A stretch of 9,211 bases of DNA from Bacteroidota bacterium (GCA_021793535.1 JAJYSO010000041.1:1-9211), one strand, 5' to 3'; counted from the first letter of the stretch, positions 1-7,323 are shown. Notes: generated by a model not told the origin, from the letters alone. Translations and numbers: made by a program.

Positions 1-23
1 ATCGATAAGCATTGCTTATCGAT
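1..23. repeat. 11-bp perfect inverted repeat at the window edge
   Basis: Bases 1-11 (ATCGATAAGCA) are the exact reverse complement of bases 13-23, with the single base 12 at the centre. The right arm is normal dnaB coding sequence (Leu-Leu-Ile-Asp). The left arm replaces the expected upstream dnaB codons and brings an in-frame TAA at 6-8. A fold-back assembly or amplification artefact at a contig end is the simplest explanation; a real rearrangement cannot be excluded. Confidence 0.75.
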
Positions 24-1439
24 AAAAAAGGAGTGGATGAAGCGGTCGATATCCTCTCTCCGGAAGCCTTCTATAAAGAGGCACACGGGTACATTTTTGA
101 AGCTATATACGCCCTGTTTGAAAGCGGGGAGCCCATTGACTTATTAACCGTTTCAGAGGAACTTAAGAAAAGAAAAAAACTAGAAGCTGCAGGAGGTGAT
201 TTTTATCTGGTACAACTCACACAAAAAGTATCTTCATCTGCCCATATCGAATTTCATTCTCGGATTATCCTTCAAAAATATATCCAGCGAAGTTTAATTA
301 AAATCTCCAACGAAATCATTAACGAATCTTATGATGATTCAACGGATGTTTTTGATCTTTTGGACTCTGCGGAGTCAAAGCTCTATGACGTCACCCAAGG
401 GAACATCAAAACATCAACCGAGTCGGCTCGAAGTTTAGTGATTCAAGCAAAGAACCGAATTGAAGAAATATCTAACAAAGAAGGGCTGAGTGGGGTTCCT
501 TCGGGATTTGAAGAGCTGGATAAGTTAACCTCGGGTTGGCAACCCAGTGACCTTATTATTGTTGCCGCTCGTCCAGGTATGGGAAAGACGGCCCTGACCC
601 TCTCCATGGCGCGGAATATTGCTGTGGGACAAGATATCCCTGTAGCCTTCTTCTCACTAGAAATGAGTTCGGTACAACTGATTACACGACTTATCTCTTC
701 TGAAACGGAACTCTCTTCTGAAAAACTCCGAACGGGAAATCTAGCCGAACACGAGTGGGAGCAACTCAACGTCAAGGTAAAGGCATTGGAAAACGCCCCC
801 CTGTACATCGACGATACTCCTTCATTGTCCATCTTTGATCTCCGAGCCAAAGCTCGGCGGTTGGTTTCTCAATACGGAATCAAAATCATTTTTATCGATT
901 ACCTGCAACTGATGACGGCCTCTTTGAAAAACAAAGGTGGAAATCGGGAGCAAGAAATTTCAACCATTTCCCGAAACTTAAAGGCGCTGGCCAAAGAATT
1001 GAACATTCCGGTTATCGCACTGTCTCAGCTCTCACGGGCGGTGGAAACAAGAGGAGGCAGTAAACGCCCACTATTATCGGATTTACGGGAATCGGGAGCC
1101 ATTGAACAGGATGCCGATATCGTATCCTTTATTTATCGTCCCGAATATTACGGGATCGACGAATGGGACGACGAAGAACATACCCCTTCGAAAGATCAAG
1201 CTGAATTTATTGTCGCCAAACATCGAAATGGTGCACAAGACAATATCCGATTGAAATTCCTTGGACATTTAGGAAAATTTGAAAACTTAGATTCTTTTAG
1301 TGGAATCGCCAGCGAGTTCGGTTCGGCCATGAACGAAGATTTTTCAGCCAGCCTACCCTCTGAGGAGGAGGCCTTCGGCAGTGCGATGAATGATTTCTCT
1401 TCAACAGATCCCGACGATCCAAACGATATGCCTTTTTAA
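12..1439 (+). CDS. dnaB: Replicative DNA helicase DnaB, 5'-truncated
   Basis: DnaB is the hexameric, ATP-driven 5'-3' helicase that unwinds the replication fork and recruits primase. The 475 visible residues hold most of the N-terminal domain (about 1-125, lacking the usual first 30-40 residues), a linker and the RecA-like motor. Walker A is ARPGMGKT (186-193), with Lys192 and Thr193. Walker B is IFIDYLQL (293-300), with Asp296. The SQLSRAVE segment (338-345), the LRESGAIEQDAD region (358-369) and the AKHRNG arginine-finger element (402-407) are intact. The C-terminal tail is acidic, repeats FGSAMN twice (436-441 and 455-460) and ends DDPNDMPF. The TTG at position 12 is probably an internal Leu codon rather than a start: family members continue upstream, but the frame meets TAA at 6-8 inside a palindrome at the window edge. 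The next gene follows after 35 bp on the same strand. Identification is secure; the 5' end is not. Confidence 0.96.
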   Translation: MLIDKKGVDEAVDILSPEAFYKEAHGYIFEAIYALFESGEPIDLLTVSEELKKRKKLEAAGGDFYLVQLTQKVSSSAHIEFHSRIILQKYIQRSLIKISNEIINESYDDSTDVFDLLDSAESKLYDVTQGNIKTSTESARSLVIQAKNRIEEISNKEGLSGVPSGFEELDKLTSGWQPSDLIIVAARPGMGKTALTLSMARNIAVGQDIPVAFFSLEMSSVQLITRLISSETELSSEKLRTGNLAEHEWEQLNVKVKALENAPLYIDDTPSLSIFDLRAKARRLVSQYGIKIIFIDYLQLMTASLKNKGGNREQEISTISRNLKALAKELNIPVIALSQLSRAVETRGGSKRPLLSDLRESGAIEQDADIVSFIYRPEYYGIDEWDDEEHTPSKDQAEFIVAKHRNGAQDNIRLKFLGHLGKFENLDSFSGIASEFGSAMNEDFSASLPSEEEAFGSAMNDFSSTDPDDPNDMPF

Positions 1440-1474
1440 AAAAGAGGTTTAGACCCCTTATATCCCGACCCGGT

Positions 1475-2734
1475 ATGAAAGCTTTCCTTTTAATCTTCTT
1501 ATTAGGCGTTCTTCCTCAATTCGGTTTTTCATCCCATATTTTAATTCCCATGGATGCCGAAACTCAAGAAAATCATTTAAAGGCATATGGCATCACCTAC
1601 TGGGTATTGGATCAAGGCGAAAAAGTAGAGTGGCTCTTAAATTACCGGGGCGGCTCCTTCCTAATGGCAGATACTCAAAAAACGCGTGAAGAATGTAAAA
1701 TCCGTGGAGTTTCTTTTGAAATTATGGAGAACAGCGAAGCCCAAAGCCTTCTCGAAAAAATCAGCAGTCCGTCCGTCAATCAAGAAACTGTAATCCTTGA
1801 AAAAGCTCCGCGGATTGCTGTGTATACTCCAAAAAGTAACCCTCCCTGGGATGACGCGGTAACGATGGCCCTGACCTATGCTGAAATTCCGTACGAAAAG
1901 GTCTATGACAAAGAAGTACTAGAGGATGAGTTGGCACTTTACGATTGGTTACACCTTCACCATGAAGATTTTACGGGCCAATACGGGAAGTTTTATGGAA
2001 GTTACCGAGCCACCCCCTGGTATATCGAACAAAAAAAGGAGGCAGAAGCCTTAGCGCATTCTCTAGGCTATGAAAAAGTATCGGATGAGAAATTGGCTGT
2101 TGCTCAAAAAATAAAGGCATATGTGGCTGGTGGGGGGTTTATGTTTGCCATGTGCAGTGCCACGGATTCCTTTGACATCGCTCTAGCCGCTGAAAACACC
2201 GATATTTGTGAGCCTATGTTTGACGGTGATCCCAGCGAACCCGGATACCAAAGCAAATTGGATTTTACAAAGACCTTTGCCTTTAAAAACTTTATTTTGG
2301 AAAGAGATCCAACCGTCTATTCCTTCTCTTCTATAGATATGACTTATAAACGCGATATTCCCAGAGAAGAAGATTACTTTAGCCTCCAAACCTTTTCTGC
2401 AAAATGGGATCCCATTCCCACCATGTTGACCCAAAACCATACTGCCTTGATCAAGGGCTTTATGGGACAAACCACCGCCTTTGACAAAAGCCAAATCAAA
2501 GCTACGGTCACCATTCTGGGTCAAAACAAAAAAAACGGTGAAGCACGGTATATTCACGGGACGGTAGGGAAAGGATTTTTTACCTTCTATGGAGGTCATG
2601 ATCCGGAAGATTACGCCCACCGTGTGGGTGATGCCAAAACCGAATTGGCCCTCCATCCTACCTCTCCTGGATATCGTTTGATCCTAAACAACATCCTCTT
2701 TCCTGCAGCAAAACCCAAGCATCACAAAACCTAG
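1475..2734 (+). CDS. Secreted amidotransferase-like protein (often misnamed asparagine synthetase B)
   Basis: The 419-residue protein begins with a Sec signal peptide: Lys2, a hydrophobic core over residues 4-18, and probable cleavage near residue 20. It should act in the periplasm or outside the cell. From memory, close homologues in Flavobacteriia carry the label 'asparagine synthetase B', but the sequence shows neither an N-terminal catalytic Cys2 nor the SGGxDS pyrophosphatase loop of AsnB. What is visible is an Ile-Ala-Val-Tyr-Thr-Pro strand at 114-119, a GGGFMFAMCSATDSFD segment (219-234) with Cys227 in a nucleophile-elbow-like position, a YGGHDPEDY motif (372-380) and a HPTSPGYRLILNN segment (394-406). 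This suggests a class I glutamine amidotransferase-like or ThuA-like fold; that is inference, and substrate and reaction are unknown. It lies 35 bp after dnaB on the same strand and is probably cotranscribed. Start and length look complete. Confidence 0.85.
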   Translation: MKAFLLIFLLGVLPQFGFSSHILIPMDAETQENHLKAYGITYWVLDQGEKVEWLLNYRGGSFLMADTQKTREECKIRGVSFEIMENSEAQSLLEKISSPSVNQETVILEKAPRIAVYTPKSNPPWDDAVTMALTYAEIPYEKVYDKEVLEDELALYDWLHLHHEDFTGQYGKFYGSYRATPWYIEQKKEAEALAHSLGYEKVSDEKLAVAQKIKAYVAGGGFMFAMCSATDSFDIALAAENTDICEPMFDGDPSEPGYQSKLDFTKTFAFKNFILERDPTVYSFSSIDMTYKRDIPREEDYFSLQTFSAKWDPIPTMLTQNHTALIKGFMGQTTAFDKSQIKATVTILGQNKKNGEARYIHGTVGKGFFTFYGGHDPEDYAHRVGDAKTELALHPTSPGYRLILNNILFPAAKPKHHKT

Positions 2735-2736
2735 GC

Positions 2737-2755
2737 TTACCTCATCCAAAGGTAA
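2737..2755. terminator. Weak hairpin between convergent genes
   Basis: A 6-bp stem (TTACCT, 2737-2742; AGGTAA, 2750-2755) with a 7-base loop sits just after the stop of the secreted-protein gene, in the 40-bp gap facing the 3' end of mgsA. It has no T-tract on either strand, so its role as a terminator is doubtful. The position is the only real support. Confidence 0.25.
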
Positions 2756-2774
2756 AAGGAGATCTTATGGCTGC

Positions 2775-3245
2775 TCAAGAAGGCTTATACCGATTCCGGT
2801 ATTTACTATAGTCTACCTCAAAGATTTCATATACCTGTTTAAACAAAGGAGAGCTAATGATAAAATCTGCCGTAGAGCGATTACTGGCCAAAGGGATATT
2901 CCACACCGAACAGATCCTAAGCAGGGCACGAATATCCGGATCATGAGGCTGTGCCTCCATAGGATCCCAAAAAAAGATCAAGACCCCAATTTTATGTTCC
3001 GCAATCATTGCTCCTATTTGCAAGTCTCCTCCCATAGGACCGCTCTGCATTTTAGCAATGGAAAGGCCGGTCGCTTGTTCAATCAAGTTTCCGGTAGTAC
3101 CCGTTCCGTATAACTCATGCTCTGCCAATATGGCCTTGTGGGCGCTCACCCAATCGATCAGTTCTTGTTTCTTGTTATCATGCGCCACCAGCGCAATTCG
3201 CTTCTTAAGGTGAAGTATCCTTTTATTGTTCATATGTTCGGGCAT
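2775..3245 (-). CDS. mgsA: Methylglyoxal synthase
   Basis: This cytoplasmic enzyme turns dihydroxyacetone phosphate into methylglyoxal and phosphate, a bypass of lower glycolysis used when sugar phosphates build up. The 156-residue protein (152 in E. coli) has the full set of family motifs: IALVAHD (17-23) with His22, the phosphate-binding GTGTTGN (47-53), SGPMGGD (68-74) with catalytic Asp74 equivalent to E. coli Asp71, and FFWDPMEAQPHDPD (91-104) with His101 equivalent to His98. The first ATG (3245) lies only about 20 bases after the T-tract of the rplT terminator. A second ATG at codon 5 (3233) would leave more leader and still keep every motif, so the exact start is open. The gene converges with the secreted-protein gene. 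A weak -7-like TAATATTG (3263-3256) precedes it but has no good -33 box. The identification itself is firm. Confidence 0.96.
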   Translation of the reverse strand: MPEHMNNKRILHLKKRIALVAHDNKKQELIDWVSAHKAILAEHELYGTGTTGNLIEQATGLSIAKMQSGPMGGDLQIGAMIAEHKIGVLIFFWDPMEAQPHDPDIRALLRICSVWNIPLASNRSTADFIISSPLFKQVYEIFEVDYSKYRNRYKPS

Positions 3246-3265
3246 GGATTCTACTCAATATTAAT

Positions 3266-3296
3266 AAAAAAGCCATTCCGAAAAAAACGGAATGGC
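3266..3296 (-). terminator. Intrinsic terminator after rplT
   Basis: On the - strand a perfect 9-bp stem (GCCATTCCG, 3296-3288; CGGAATGGC, 3280-3272) closes a 7-base T loop and is followed by six T (3271-3266). It lies about 30 bases after the rplT stop and ends the thrS-infC-rpmI-rplT transcript before mgsA. On the + strand the hairpin has no useful T-tract, so it is directional. Confidence 0.9.
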
Positions 3297-3324
3297 CATT
3301 AAAATAGAGCTTCAGTATTTTTCT

Positions 3325-3672
3325 TTATTTGTTTACCTTATCCACAATCGCTTTAAAAGCCTCAGGGTGATTCATCGCCAAATCGGCCAGAACCTTTCGG
3401 TTAAGTTCGATATTGTTGGCTTTGAGTTGTCCCATAAATTTGGAATAAGATAACCCGTATTGGCGAACGCCCGCATTAATACGTGCAATCCACAATCTAC
3501 GGAAGTTTCTTTTTTTGGTTTTGCGGTCGCGATAATTGTACTGCATCGCTCTGTCCACCGCATTCTTGGCTACTGTCCACACGTTTTTACGTGCACCAAA
3601 GTAACCTTTGGCATGCTTCATCACCTTTTTTCTTCTGGCGCGAGAAGCAACATGGTTTACTGATCTTGGCAT
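3325..3672 (-). CDS. rplT: 50S ribosomal protein L20
   Basis: L20 binds 23S rRNA early in large-subunit assembly; in E. coli and Bacillus it also represses its own operon. The 115-residue protein has the usual length and the very basic N-terminal extension ([19 protein letters not shown]), followed by the [10 protein letters not shown] segment (23-32) and the globular half with [14 protein letters not shown] (57-70). It is the last gene of the thrS-infC-rpmI-rplT block and is followed by a strong terminator. It is separated from rpmI by 91 bp, much wider than the other gaps in the block. There is no clear Shine-Dalgarno sequence; the ten bases before the ATG are nearly all A/T, as is usual in Bacteroidota. 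Confidence 0.98.
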   Translation of the reverse strand: MPRSVNHVASRARRKKVMKHAKGYFGARKNVWTVAKNAVDRAMQYNYRDRKTKKRNFRRLWIARINAGVRQYGLSYSKFMGQLKANNIELNRKVLADLAMNHPEAFKAIVDKVNK

Positions 3673-3763
3673 AATTATTAATTTTTTGTAGGAGGCGATC
3701 CTTTCAGATACTTAAAGCCCACTCCAGGGTTAATGTTTTGTTTAAGTTAACCGATAATGAATT
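3673..3763 (-). promoter_or_regulatory. rpmI-rplT spacer with possible folded leader
   Basis: This 91-base untranslated spacer lies inside an otherwise tight operon. In the sense of the message it holds a 6-bp hairpin (GGTTAA, 3752-3747; TTAACC, 3733-3728; 13-base loop). Further down, GGAG (3724-3721) can pair with CTCC just before the A/T-rich start region of rplT. L20 autoregulation through mRNA structure is known in E. coli and Bacillus, at other places in the operon. A role here is inference from position and folding potential only; the spacer could also be an RNA processing site. Confidence 0.3.
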
Positions 3764-3961
3764 TTATTTCAACCGTAACATGTGACGAACATTATTTTCG
3801 TCTGTCTCGTGAACCAATCCACTTTTCGTCAATGCTTTTTTTCGCTTTTTAGACTTCTTTGTCAAAATATGGCTCTTAAAAGCATGCTTTCGTTTAATTT
3901 TTCCAGAAGCCGTCAATCGAAATCGCTTCTTGGCACTGGAATTTGTTTTCATTTTTGGCAT
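3764..3961 (-). CDS. rpmI: 50S ribosomal protein L35
   Basis: L35 is a small basic protein of the large ribosomal subunit. All 65 residues fit the family: [21 protein letters not shown] at the N-terminus, then the [18 protein letters not shown] segment that threads into rRNA, and a C-terminal VRHMLRLK. The length is typical. It starts 19 bp after the infC stop and precedes rplT, the standard infC-rpmI-rplT order. The start ATG is the only sensible one, because the MPKMKT beginning is conserved. Confidence 0.97.
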   Translation of the reverse strand: MPKMKTNSSAKKRFRLTASGKIKRKHAFKSHILTKKSKKRKKALTKSGLVHETDENNVRHMLRLK

Positions 3962-3980
3962 AGTAAATTTTATTTAGGCT

Positions 3981-4538
3981 CTATTTTTTTATTTTTTTAG
4001 GGGCGATGAACATTGTCATCCGCTTGCCCTCTAATTTTGGCATTTGTTCCACTTTTCCATATTCCTCAAGGTCCTGTGCTAATCGCAGCAATAAAATCTC
4101 TCCCTGATCTTTGAAAACAATAGAACGTCCTTTAAAAAAGACGTAGGCCTTCACTTTGGCCCCATCCTCTAAAAAACGAATGGCATGATTCTTTTTAAAC
4201 TCATAATCATGGTCATCCGTATTGGGTCCAAAACGAATTTCCTTGTTCACCACTTTGGAGGCATTGGCCTTTCGGGCCTTCTCCCGTTTCTTTTGTTCGT
4301 AAAGAAACTTCTTATAATCCATGGCCTTGACCACGGGCGGTTTGGCATCTGGTGAAATCTCAACCAAATCCAACTCCAACTCTTCTGCAATGGCTAAAGC
4401 CTTTGATAGAGGATAAACCCCCATCTCTACATTATCTCCAACCAGTCGTACTTCTCTAGCCTTAATCTTATCGTTAACACGATGTTGATCTTCTTTTTTT
4501 CGAGAGTCTCCTCTTGTCCTTCTCCTTCGGATAGCTAT
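3981..4538 (-). CDS. infC: Translation initiation factor IF-3 (ATA start)
   Basis: IF3 binds the 30S subunit, prevents premature joining of 50S and checks that the initiator tRNA pairs with a proper start codon. The first ATG in frame (4424) gives only 147 residues and cuts into the N-terminal domain. The frame stays open upstream for 38 further codons and encodes [20 protein letters not shown] and then the [15 protein letters not shown] block that opens the IF3 N-domain. An in-frame TAA lies two codons before the ATA at 4538-4536. The flavobacterial family begins MAIRRR, so ATA followed by GCT-ATC-CGA is the best start, giving 185 residues. Non-AUG starts in infC are classical (AUU in E. coli) and allow autorepression. 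The linker is rich in Lys (KKREKARK), and the C-domain carries [12 protein letters not shown] and [11 protein letters not shown]. The gene starts 12 bp after the thrS stop. Confidence 0.93.
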   Translation of the reverse strand: MAIRRRRTRGDSRKKEDQHRVNDKIKAREVRLVGDNVEMGVYPLSKALAIAEELELDLVEISPDAKPPVVKAMDYKKFLYEQKKREKARKANASKVVNKEIRFGPNTDDHDYEFKKNHAIRFLEDGAKVKAYVFFKGRSIVFKDQGEILLLRLAQDLEEYGKVEQMPKLEGKRMTMFIAPKKIKK

Positions 4539-4550
4539 ATATTTTTAAAA

Positions 4551-6497
4551 TTAAACTTCAAATTCCTGTACGGAGGCCTTAATTTCCTCCTTAAATTGAT
4601 CAATAAACTGCCCCAGCGGCATTGTTCCTAAATCCTCACCTCCGTGTTTTCTAACTGAAACTGCACCATTTTCTTCTTCCTGCTCTCCCACAATCAGCAT
4701 ATAAGGTATCTTGTTGACCTCTGCTTCCCTAATTTTCTTCCCCATCGTCTCGTTTCGGTTATCCATTTGGGCGCGAATTTCGTTATTTTCCAATAAATTT
4801 AAAACTTTTTTGGCGTATTTCTCATATTTTTCGCTCAAAGACAGGATGATAACTTGTTCTGGAGCCAGCCACATGGGAAAATTACCTTTGGTGTGTTCCA
4901 ATAAAATAGCGATAAACCGCTCCAAACTGCCAAAAGGAGCACGATGAATCATCACAGGTCTGTGCAATTCATTATCACTTCCCTTGTATGTTAGTTCAAA
5001 ACGTTCCGGTAAATTGTAATCCACCTGAATGGTTCCCAATTGCCAACTTCTGCCCAAGGCATCTTTAATCATAAAGTCCAGCTTGGGTCCGTAAAAGGCC
5101 GCTTCCCCTTCTTCTATGACATAAGGCAGTCCTTTTTCCTTTGCTGCATTGATAATGGCCGCTTCCGCTTTGGCCCAATTTTGGTCACTCCCAATGTAGT
5201 TTTCCTTCTTATTGGGGTCCCTCAAAGAAACTTGAGCTGTATAGTTTTCAAAACCCAAGGCTTTGAATACATATAGGGTTAAATCGATTACTTTTTTAAA
5301 CTCTTCATCCAATTGATCCGGCATACAGAAGATATGGGCATCATCTTGCGTAAAACCTCGCACTCGGGTCAAACCGTGCAATTCTCCACTTTGCTCATAA
5401 CGGTAAACCGTCCCAAATTCGGCGAACCGTTTTGGCAAATCCCGATAGCTCCAGGCCTGTGATTTGTAGATCTCACAATGATGTGGGCAGTTCATCGGCT
5501 TTAATAAAAACTCTTCGTCTTCATTGGGCGTATGAATTGGCTGAAAGCTATCTTCTCCGTATTTGGCGTAGTGCCCGGAAGTAACATATAATTCCTTGTG
5601 GCCAATATGCGGCGTCACCACCATCTCATAGCCAGCCTTTTGTTGAGCGCGCTTTAAAAAGCTTTCCAACCGTCCCCGTAAGGCAGCCCCTTTAGGCAAC
5701 CACAGCGGCAAACCTTGACCCACCTTTTGAGAAAAAGTAAACAGTTGTAATTCCCGGCCTAACTTCCGGTGATCCCTTTCCTTGGCCTCTTCTAAAAGGG
5801 TTAAATACTCCTTTAATTCTTTTTGTTTTGGAAAACTGATTCCGTAAATACGGGTAAGTTGAGGGTTGTGTTCATCCCCACGCCAATAGGCTCCGGCAAT
5901 ATTCATCAGTTTCACGGCCTTGATGATCTTTGTATTGGGGATATGCCCTCCTCGGCACAAGTCCGTAAAAGTATCGTGGTCACAAAAAGTAATATGACCG
6001 TCTTCTAAATTCTCAATCAACTCGACTTTAAAAGGGTTCTGCTCCTGTTTATAATAACGCAAAGCATCTTCCTTAGACACAGACCGCATTTTAAAATCGT
6101 GCTTCCCTCGAGCAATCTCAAGCATTTTTTGTTCGATAGTGGGAAAATCATGCTCAGAAATTTGCTCTCCGTTCAACTCCACATCATAATAAAATCCGTT
6201 GTCAATAGCCGGCCCAATAGTCAATCGAACTTTAGGATATAACTCCTTTAAAGCTTGGGCCATTACGTGTGCCGTACTGTGCCAAAAAGCTTGTTTACCC
6301 TCAGGGTCCTCCCATGTGTACAAAACCAATTTCCCATCTTCGAGAAGGGGAGTTTTAGTCTCCACTTTTACATTGTTAAATTTCGCAGAGATCACTTGTC
6401 GGGCTAGACCTTGGCTGATGCTCTGGGCAACTTCCATTGGCGTAATGCCTTCGCTGAATTGCTTTACACTTCCATCGGGTAAGGTGATATCAATCAT
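4551..6497 (-). CDS. thrS: Threonine-tRNA ligase
   Basis: This class II synthetase charges tRNA-Thr with threonine using ATP in the cytoplasm. The 648 residues form a full-length enzyme: TGS domain (about 1-62), editing domain with HSTAH (73-77) and CRGGH (181-185) for clearing mischarged serine, catalytic core (about 250-540) and anticodon-binding domain (about 545-640). The catalytic zinc ligands are present as Cys337 (in MNCPHH), His388 (in DDAHIF) and His518 (in MIHRAPFG). Motif 2 lies around 361-390 ([15 protein letters not shown] then RVRGF), and motif 3 around 520-535 ([13 protein letters not shown], Arg527). The ATG start matches the conserved [10 protein letters not shown] beginning. 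A consensus promoter lies 20-50 bases upstream and leaves a leader of roughly 15 bases, too short for a T-box or an operator stem of the E. coli thrS type. First gene of the thrS-infC-rpmI-rplT operon. Confidence 0.98.
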   Translation of the reverse strand: MIDITLPDGSVKQFSEGITPMEVAQSISQGLARQVISAKFNNVKVETKTPLLEDGKLVLYTWEDPEGKQAFWHSTAHVMAQALKELYPKVRLTIGPAIDNGFYYDVELNGEQISEHDFPTIEQKMLEIARGKHDFKMRSVSKEDALRYYKQEQNPFKVELIENLEDGHITFCDHDTFTDLCRGGHIPNTKIIKAVKLMNIAGAYWRGDEHNPQLTRIYGISFPKQKELKEYLTLLEEAKERDHRKLGRELQLFTFSQKVGQGLPLWLPKGAALRGRLESFLKRAQQKAGYEMVVTPHIGHKELYVTSGHYAKYGEDSFQPIHTPNEDEEFLLKPMNCPHHCEIYKSQAWSYRDLPKRFAEFGTVYRYEQSGELHGLTRVRGFTQDDAHIFCMPDQLDEEFKKVIDLTLYVFKALGFENYTAQVSLRDPNKKENYIGSDQNWAKAEAAIINAAKEKGLPYVIEEGEAAFYGPKLDFMIKDALGRSWQLGTIQVDYNLPERFELTYKGSDNELHRPVMIHRAPFGSLERFIAILLEHTKGNFPMWLAPEQVIILSLSEKYEKYAKKVLNLLENNEIRAQMDNRNETMGKKIREAEVNKIPYMLIVGEQEEENGAVSVRKHGGEDLGTMPLGQFIDQFKEEIKASVQEFEV

Positions 6498-6517
6498 AAG
6501 TCATTTAAATTGAATTG

Positions 6518-6547
6518 CAAAGATACTGCGATAATTTGGTCTGACAA
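6518..6547 (-). promoter_or_regulatory. Bacteroidota housekeeping promoter of thrS operon
   Basis: On the - strand a TTG (6547-6545) is followed by exactly 19 bases and then TATCTTTG (6525-6518). This matches the Bacteroidota consensus TTG-N19-TAnnTTTG at all specified positions. The expected transcription start is near 6512, about 15 bases before the thrS ATG. The promoter lies in the 100-bp gap after the SIMPL-domain gene and would allow the translation operon to be transcribed independently of it. Confidence 0.8.
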
Positions 6548-6597
6548 GAATTGAGATTCCAAAAGTTTATCGAGGATTGCCCTTCACAAAAGAGTGC

Positions 6598-7284
6598 TTA
6601 TTCCAATGCAAAGCTCACTTCTACTGTTTCTTTAATCTCTATTTGTCCTACAGCCAGAGGAGAATCATCATAAGCATCTACGGCCATCTCCTCGCTGGCG
6701 GCTTTCATCAAAAATGGACGGGGGGTTGAGCTTGTTGAGGGTTCTCGAATAAAGAGCGGTTTTCCAACCTTCACACCCAAAGAAGAGGCATAGTCTTTTG
6801 CTTTTTGCATAGCGTCTTTTGTCGCTGCTTCTCGGGCCTGACTACGGTGTTTTTCTACCTCGGAATCCTCAAAAGTAACCCCATCAATACGGTTAATACC
6901 CGAGTCCATCAGGCCTTTCATCACGGCGCCGTATTTAGATAAGTCCTTCAATTTTATAGCAATAGATTGTTGAGCGGTATAATATGTTTCCTTGGTATTG
7001 TAATCGGTTTGCTTGTTTAAATTTAAATAGTCCGTTTGGTAGTCCTCTTTTTCAAAACCCGTAGAGCTTAAAAAGTCCAGTACTTTATGAACAGCTTCAT
7101 CCACCTGTTCCTTAACCTCTTTTGCAGCATCCCCTCTTTTTTCCACACGCACTTTGATATTGACGCGGTCGGGCGTAACTTTTACAATTCCTTCTCCCTT
7201 TACGGTTACTTGAGGGGAATTGCTCTGGGCTGAAAGTGTTGGCGTAAGAGTCATCATACTGATCATTAAAATAAAAAAACGCAT
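6598..7284 (-). CDS. Periplasmic SIMPL-domain (DUF541) protein
   Basis: The 228-residue protein has a signal peptide with probable cleavage after LSA (residues 17-19), leaving Gln20 at the mature N-terminus, so it is likely periplasmic or secreted. The mature part begins with the typical SIMPL entry (PQVTVKGEGIVKVTPDRVNI, 24-43). The rest of the fold follows: a helix rich in Lys and Glu, the TDYLNLNKQTDY strand region (84-95), YYTAQQSIAIKLKDLSKYG, GINRIDGVTFEDSE, and the late helix with AREAATKDAMQKAKDYASSLG. Proteins of this family (for example E. coli YggE, linked to oxidative stress; the name comes from a partner of a mouse kinase) have no agreed biochemical role. The gene is 77 bp after the S41 protease gene on the same strand and 100 bp before thrS. 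The domain call is firm; the function is unknown. Confidence 0.88.
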   Translation of the reverse strand: MRFFILMISMMTLTPTLSAQSNSPQVTVKGEGIVKVTPDRVNIKVRVEKRGDAAKEVKEQVDEAVHKVLDFLSSTGFEKEDYQTDYLNLNKQTDYNTKETYYTAQQSIAIKLKDLSKYGAVMKGLMDSGINRIDGVTFEDSEVEKHRSQAREAATKDAMQKAKDYASSLGVKVGKPLFIREPSTSSTPRPFLMKAASEEMAVDAYDDSPLAVGQIEIKETVEVSFALE

Positions 7285-7306
7285 AACTTTAAATATTAAA
7301 TTTACT

Positions 7307-7323
7307 AACCTTTTGCAAAGGTT
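7307..7323. repeat. 7-bp inverted repeat before SIMPL gene
   Basis: A perfect inverted repeat AACCTTT-TGC-AAAGGTT lies in the 77-bp gap between the S41 gene and the SIMPL gene, 23 bases before the SIMPL ATG. It has no T-tract, so it is not a standard terminator. It could be an operator, an mRNA stem or chance. On the - strand it contains CCTTTG, reminiscent of a -7 box, but no matching -33 element is present. Confidence 0.45.

Noticed and set aside
443..1268. Open frames on the - strand inside dnaB
   Set aside because: They lie antisense to strongly conserved helicase motifs and show no domain features of their own.
1440..1474. Hairpin between dnaB and the secreted-protein gene as a terminator
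   Set aside because: The possible stem has a mismatch, no T-tract follows and the gap is only 35 bp; cotranscription is more likely.
2183..2656. A 157-codon - strand frame inside the secreted-protein gene
   Set aside because: The + strand product is clearly a coherent secreted protein; the antisense product looks random and has no context.
3460..3674. + strand frames opposite rplT
   Set aside because: They mirror the L20 gene and have no support beyond being open.
4424..4426. ATG at 4426-4424 as the infC start
   Set aside because: It would remove the conserved first 38 residues of IF3, which are encoded without interruption upstream.
4711..6513. Several + strand frames opposite thrS
   Set aside because: They are antisense to an intact synthetase and have no recognisable domains or ordered spacing.
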